Positions 60,038-64,000 of a stretch of 64,000 bases of DNA are shown one piece after another (within the stretch, counting starts at the first letter, position 1; each line of letters starts with the position of its first letter). This DNA comes from Isoetes taiwanensis. Lineage: Eukaryota; Streptophyta; Lycopodiopsida; Isoetales; Isoetaceae. The notes under the pieces are model-generated. The model had not been told where the DNA came from. It did no database searches and saw only the letters and a program-made list of their open reading frames with translations. The stretch is from positions 10,333,712 to 10,397,711 of the forward strand of contig JAJEKV010000011.1 of NCBI GenBank assembly GCA_021234155.1, written 5' to 3'. A program made the translations under genes and the position numbers.

Positions 60038-60750
60038 TGCTTTCGAAATCATAGCACCGGCAAACACTAACTTCGTATACGGTAGTTAGGAGGAGGCTAA
60101 GTCAATGTGTCGTTAGTTCTCTTTGTTGTTTGGCTTGGTGTTAGGTTAAGTTAAGAAATTGTAGCTTTGAAGTGGCCAAGATTGGAGGCCTAAGGTGTCG
60201 ATGGGTAGCTCAAATGACGAAGGAGATGGTTTCCTTGGATCGGGCGTACTTGAATTACCCTAGAACAAATCAACTCAGGCGAAAAATAGTCAAGGGCAGG
60301 CCCAAAAACGAATTCGGGCGCCGCTTGCTTTTTGTCGCTTTGCGATCAAGTTCAGCGCCGAAAATCTTTGTCGGCGCCCGGCCGTCGGACAGGAAGTCAA
60401 CGCTGGCCCGCCAGGTCAACTTCGGGCCCGCTTGCATTCGGCGACACCGTCGAAGCGTGGCCCGTATAATGCCATCGGCGCCCGACCGTATGTGGCGCGT
60501 ATTTCCGCCGTATAATTTTTTTAATAATAAAATTTTGAAGTTAATAAGAAAAAATTTTGAAATTTTAAAAGTTAATTGGCCGTTTAGCAAACCATTTCCT
60601 GTCATTTGCTTTTGCTTCCGTGCCTCCAACCGCCTGAGCCGCCCTCCGCCATCGCCACCAGACCGGACCTTGATCCTGCGCCCTTGTGCCTTGTGCATCT
60701 TAAGCCCCCCCTTGCCATCCCCCAAGCGCCACGGTACCGCGCTACCCGCT
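60027..60750 (+). other. Leader of element b
   Basis: Between the PBS and the first good ATG (60,751). The frame is open from 60,172 but starts with composition unlike protein and includes a very AT-rich stretch (60,510-60,590, TTTTTTAATAATAAAATTTTG type), then a CCGCC/CCCC-rich stretch just before the ATG. I read it as untranslated leader with a possible promoter-like AT/GC transition, not as coding. Confidence 0.5.
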
Positions 60751-61119
60751 ATGGCCATTACCAAGAGCGCTCCGGATCCGTCCACCATGAGCATCGTGGA
60801 GATCTATGCCATGATTACTAAGCACATGGCTACTGACCCAGCCCTCATCGACATCTTGTTGGATGAGCTGGTCAATAGGTTTGAGAACAACGATAGGATT
60901 CCATATCCTGTCTATCACTTCTCAGAGCCATTCCTCATCCGGCTGAACCTACGCCAGCTCCCATATACCCTTGTTGAGCAACCTGATATGGTAATGATGC
61001 TCATCAAATTTTATCCTCCCGAACAGGAAGGCCATACGGAGGGAGGAAGATGTCGGGGCGGGAGGCCGACCGTGATTAGGGTTTTGCCGGGGAGGGGCGA
61101 CCAGGAGATTGAGCGGTGA
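60751..61119 (+). CDS. Upstream ORF of element b, unknown protein
   Basis: ATG at 60,751 (CGCTATGGCC, good context) opens 122 codons. Residues 1-92 have normal composition and look helical: SIVEIYAMITKHMATDP, ALIDILLDELVNRFEN, YPVYHFSEPFLIRLNL, QPDMVMMLIKFYPPEQ. The last 30 residues are Gly/Arg-rich and may be out of frame. The position directly after LTR, PBS and leader is that of gag. The coding sequence of the histone-like ORF (61,305-61,976) is two bases out of phase with it. A frameshift or an intron in 61,040-61,330 could join them. No database family is recognised. Confidence 0.45.
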   Translation: MAITKSAPDPSTMSIVEIYAMITKHMATDPALIDILLDELVNRFENNDRIPYPVYHFSEPFLIRLNLRQLPYTLVEQPDMVMMLIKFYPPEQEGHTEGGRCRGGRPTVIRVLPGRGDQEIER

Positions 61120-61304
61120 CCGCGGCTTCGGGGTAGGGAGTAATCTGTATTCGGGGGCGGCTTTGCGTCATTGATGGCGAAGCCATTGAGGTTCCCCATA
61201 CCACCGCATGAGGGTTCCAACAGCTTTTGTCCGGGGAGAAATCCCCGACATTAGCATAGACTATCTGACAACTATTCGAGATAGATATGGGTCTCAAACC
61301 CTAA

Positions 61305-61976
61305 CGGTACCACGCTGAACTTAATCGCCGTGCCGCAGCCCAGCTTTTTGCTCAGATCCAAGAAGACCTAAGGAGAGCTCGGGAAGAGCGCGAGAAGTTG
61401 GAGCAAGATGAGCGGGACCGACAAGATCAGCGGGACCAACAGGGAGGAGGTGCATCTGGGAGTGGCTCGAACCCAAAACCGACGCATCCGACCGTTAAGC
61501 TCCGGAGGAAGGGAGTTGCCCATAAGGCCGGCAGTCAATACAAGGATAAGTTAAGGACTGTCGGGGCTTTTGGGAAGAAGACCAGCTCCGACCGGAGGCA
61601 GCAGAGAGTGGATAACTCCCGGCCGGTTGCTGGGGCTAAGACGGTGCCAACATCGTCGGGGCCTGGGCCACAGCGGAAGCCTCATCGGTTCCGACCCGGT
61701 ACCGTGGCATTGCGGGAGATCCGCAAATTTCAGAAGTCCACGGACCTTCTGATCAGGAAGCTACCTTTTCAGAGGCTGGTACGGGAGATCGCACAGCAAT
61801 TTAAGACCGATCTCCGTTTCCAGACCTTTGCAATTTTGGCGCTCCAAGAGGTCAGCCAAGCCTACTTGGTAGCACTTTTTGGTGATGCCAACCTTTGCGC
61901 TATCCACGCAAAGAGGGTCACCATAATGCCTAAGGATTTAGCCCTCGCCCGTAGGATACGGGGGGAGCAACCTTAG
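61305..61976 (+). CDS. Histone H3-fold protein (H3/CENH3-like) inside LTR element b
   Basis: Open from the stop at 61,302-61,304 to TAG at 61,974-61,976 (223 codons). The first part is a charged, Ala/Gln/Arg/Glu helix ([20 protein letters not shown]), then a Gly/Ser linker and a basic tail of about 80 residues unlike the canonical H3 tail. The last 98 residues are a complete H3 core: [16 protein letters not shown] (alpha-N), [16 protein letters not shown] (alpha-1), FKTDLRFQ (loop 1), [17 protein letters not shown] (alpha-2), [15 protein letters not shown] and [10 protein letters not shown] (alpha-3, C-terminus). Substitutions such as TFAIL for SSAVA, VSQA for AAEA and GDAN for EDTN recall centromeric H3 variants, but loop 1 is not lengthened. 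No ATG occurs in frame before the core. No intron is needed within the core. It could be a captured retrocopy, or a domain of a Gag-like fusion. Confidence 0.85.
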   Translation, partial: RYHAELNRRAAAQLFAQIQEDLRRAREEREKLEQDERDRQDQRDQQGGGASGSGSNPKPTHPTVKLRRKGVAHKAGSQYKDKLRTVGAFGKKTSSDRRQQRVDNSRPVAGAKTVPTSSGPGPQRKPHRFRPGTVALREIRKFQKSTDLLIRKLPFQRLVREIAQQFKTDLRFQTFAILALQEVSQAYLVALFGDANLCAIHAKRVTIMPKDLALARRIRGEQP

Positions 61977-62022
61977 CCTACTTGCGGGGATCCGCATTTG
62001 TACATATTTTTTTGTGATAATT

Positions 62023-62028
62023 AATAAA
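62023..62028 (+). terminator. Polyadenylation-type signal after the histone-like ORF
   Basis: AATAAA lies 47 bases after the stop codon, in an AT-rich stretch with TTTGTGATAATT before it. The placement fits a plant polyadenylation signal and would end a transcript carrying the histone-like ORF before the next ORF. Confidence 0.4.
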
Positions 62029-62089
62029 GAGGCTTTTATTTTGAATTAAAAGTTTAATGTTTTTTTATGTTAAATTTAAAATAAAATGC

Positions 62090-62175
62090 TGACGTCAGCT
62101 TTAATAAAAGGGTTTAAAAGGGGACTGTAAGGTTATTTTAAACGCTTCTTTTCCTCTCTCCTCCCTTCTAGCGCC
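62090..62175 (+). promoter_or_regulatory. Possible internal promoter before ORF at 62,176
   Basis: TGACGTCA, a palindromic bZIP (CRE/TGA-type) site, lies at 62,090-62,097. A TTTAAAAG TATA-like word follows near 62,113, then a CT-rich leader (TTTTCCTCTCTCCTCCC) and the ATG at 62,176 in GCGCCATGGC context. The spacing is right for a plant promoter. This is a motif-based suggestion only. Confidence 0.4.
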
Positions 62176-62930
62176 ATGGCTGCCGCCGCCGACCTTGCTG
62201 CCTGGTACCTTGATGGAGAGAAATGGGATCCACAGGTTCCCTTCGACCTGCTGCAGCCTTTGCTATGCCAATGCGTAGATCTCCTTGCCAATATCTACGG
62301 CATCCTGACTCACGCCGGATTCCTTGACTTTACATGGAGGAAATGCTTCCTCATGGTATTCCTCTGGGGATCCTCCCCACTTGTATTTGGAGGCGGAGAT
62401 AGTTCGGCGGATGCTAGGCGGGGACACACATGCTTATGGCGTCTTGAAGGGGAAACTCCGATGGGGTAAACACCTACCAGTGGTCCAGCATGAGGGGCAG
62501 CAATATCCGAAGCTACTTTAAGCTCTAGCCATCCTCATGGACCAATACGTTGAGGATGAAATCTTCGGGCCAGAGAAGGGCGGGCTACGAGAATCCTCCG
62601 AGGAGGGGGATGACGAAGCATATAGGAATGGGCTTACTTTGCCCGCTGGAAAGAGCTAGCCAGAGGAGCTACCACCGCCGTGACCAATCTATAGGCTTGT
62701 CGGGGTTAGACGGCCTTCCGATTATTTACCACCGGGAGCGGGAATACCTTCTCTTGGATGATATTATCCGGGCGTATCACGCGTGGTGGCGGTTTCGGCC
62801 TAGCGCGCAAAGACCATGTACTTTACGAGCTTGCGGAGTATTGTATGGATGATTTCATCGACTTCACTTCTACCGAGCTTCCTCCTCGGTGCACCGGTAT
62901 TCGTTCGATCGAGGAGACCCTAGAGCCGTG
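62176..62930 (+). pseudogene. Second ORF of element b, unknown protein, frameshifted
   Basis: Begins MAAAADLAAWYLDGEKWDPQ and continues PFDLLQPLLCQCVDLLANIY to about 62,375. The sense sequence then appears to shift into the frame reading LYLEAEIVRRMLGGDTHAYG (to 62,521), and later YVEDEIFGPEKGGLRES and DHVLYELAEYCMDDFIDF in other frames. Composition in each piece is protein-like, so I infer one ORF of roughly 250 codons broken by several small shifts. I recognise no domain: it is neither RT, integrase nor a plain zinc knuckle. It could be an element-specific protein or a second captured gene. Confidence 0.4.
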
Positions 62931-63610
62931 AGGAGACTCTATTACGTCTTCGCGACTTCGTGATGCGGGGAACCGGCCAAGAACCGCACGGAGATGCCTT
63001 CCGCGGCTATGGGACCTCACGCCCCAAACATTAATATGGTTGAAGTTCCCTCAGGCTTCGGATGATGAGGGTGAAGATTTATACCATAACCCCTGCGCAC
63101 AAGAAGGAGGAGCAACAGAGCTCAAGGGAAGAAGAAGTCCCCATGGACTTGGATAAAGAAGTGGCGACATCCGAGACTTCGCAAGGGAAAGTCTTTGGGT
63201 AACCACCTTTACCCGCTTTCTTCTTGTCGGCCTTCAAATACCGGACAAGTCCTCTTCATAGCCCGAGATCTAGGGCCGAGGGTCAAGCTTCATGGTGGGC
63301 CCTCCGTGCACTCTCTACACCGGCCGCCACAAGAAGCTTCCCTATCGATGCGTTCACGTTATGTACTCGTCTGACGGGATCTTGCCCCACGGCGGCCTTG
63401 GGTCGGGACATTGCGCCTTGGATGGGCATGAAGCTCCTCACGGCAGCCCCCATTGGCGTTGCCTATCCACCCGGAGGTTGCATCACGCTGCGGCCGCCAC
63501 GGTGAGACCACAGGGTTACTCTCTTCATGACACCCCAGCCTCCACCACCTCCTAGGGCTAAGGATCGGGCGGGGCCTAGTTCCTAGTATAATTTTGCTAT
63601 AAAAAAAATG
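62931..63610. other. GC-rich remainder of element b internal region
   Basis: GC-rich with very few CTG/CAG triplets in 62,880-63,500. Fragments of protein-like frame are present (for example near 63,060-63,200, Glu/Lys-rich). No pol domain is seen, so element b may be non-autonomous, or its pol may lie beyond the window. Confidence 0.4.

Positions 63611-63616
<6 letters not shown>

Positions 63617-63678
<62 letters not shown>
63617..63678. repeat. (TA)n microsatellite
   Basis: About 31 TA dinucleotides, followed by TATAAATATAAATATATATA. The apparent reading frame through it is an artefact. Confidence 0.95.
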
Positions 63679-63682
<4 letters not shown>

Positions 63683-64000
63683 TAAATATATATAACAGGT
63701 TGGAGACGGTTGCGACACAAGAGCTAGTTACAGCACTTGTGAAGCTCATACCGCCACATGGGAGATGTCAAATACTCTCCACTACTGCGGCTCAAAATAC
63801 TAAGAGTTATGTAGTCTCCTTTATTGCATTGGTGGCCTAATTTGCTATGGCACCACTCTGTACTCTTTTCTTGTATGGATGCAATAGAACAATATCTTGA
63901 AGTGCAAAAAAACATGTACACACACTTGGTCAAAAAACAATATTTTGGCTGGCTGAAACACATTAGCCGGTTACAACATTTGTGGAAGCTCAGACCGATT
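63679..64000. other. Unassigned right end of window
   Basis: AT-rich and without recognisable coding sequence. It shares no sequence with the start of LTR b, so the 3' LTR of element b is not here. Confidence 0.4.

Noticed and set aside
60172-60750. Long open frame upstream of ATG 60,751
   Set aside because: Open for 193 codons, but composition follows AT-rich then CCGCC-rich DNA and no motif is visible; better read as leader of element b.
61305-61976. Ordinary single-copy replicative histone H3 gene
   Set aside because: No canonical ARTKQTARKS tail, no ATG in frame, and it sits in the internal region after an LTR and PBS; kept only as an alternative (retrocopy).
63359-63718. Minus-strand frame through the TA repeat
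   Set aside because: Tyr-Ile repeat artefact of (TA)n.

Overview
This window looks like repeat-rich, gene-poor nuclear DNA of a land plant. Evidence for a plant: plant-type L1 LINEs (one with a DUF4283-like ORF1), an Athila/Tat-type Ty3/gypsy element, tRNA-iMet-primed LTR elements, tRNA-derived SINE sequence, MITEs, and one exon of plant-like gamma-SNAP. A LINE ORF1 of the coiled-coil plus RRM type and an uncharacterised Cys-rich transposase family make a non-flowering lineage (fern, lycophyte, bryophyte) plausible. That lineage is inference only. I see no complete ordinary host gene.

Layout. 1-9.3 kb: mostly unassigned AT-rich DNA, with a gamma-SNAP exon at 4,606-4,752 and two related GC-richer repeats (2.05-2.5 and 8.9-9.27 kb). 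9.3-14.9 kb: a nest on the minus strand. A LINE (ORF1 and endonuclease) is cut by two MITEs and a SINE-like insertion and truncated by a 1.58-kb LTR (family a). 14.9-15.04 kb: an (AG)50 tract. 16.7-21.6 kb: a degenerate Athila/Tat element with 5' LTR, PBS, gag zinc knuckle, RT, RNase H and integrase, cut off by a 488-bp fold-back element. 22.8-24.6 kb: a broken, intron-containing Ulp1/C48 protease gene (+). 24.7-25.2 kb: a strongly strand-asymmetric CCACCA/GGTGTG block. 26.68-26.99 kb: twelve GAATATTC palindromes in a higher-order array. 28.0-31.1 kb: a broken transposase-like gene (-).

31.6-40.66 kb: a three-copy tandem array (unit about 3.2-3.4 kb), then tRNA-derived SINE sequence. 42,774-43,360: a solo LTR of the Athila-like family with a perfect CATTC target duplication. 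43.44-58.45 kb: a second three-unit array (4.6-kb unit, a deleted unit, and a truncated unit). Its middle unit holds a 5,855-bp LINE on the minus strand with a 10-bp target duplication. 58,453-64,000: an LTR (family b, related to a) with PBS, followed by internal sequence.

The most striking item lies in that last element. An intact histone H3 core (H3/CENH3-like) is encoded at about 61.68-61.98 kb, about 1.7 kb downstream of an LTR and primer-binding site. It sits behind a charged coiled-coil-like segment and has no in-frame ATG of its own. I infer that an LTR retroelement has captured a histone-fold domain, possibly as the C-terminal part of a Gag-like protein. The window ends before a 3' LTR, so this is not proven. 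A second caution: differences between array copies fall mainly at CAG/CTG triplets, which could be a base-calling or polishing artefact and could explain some of the frameshifts.
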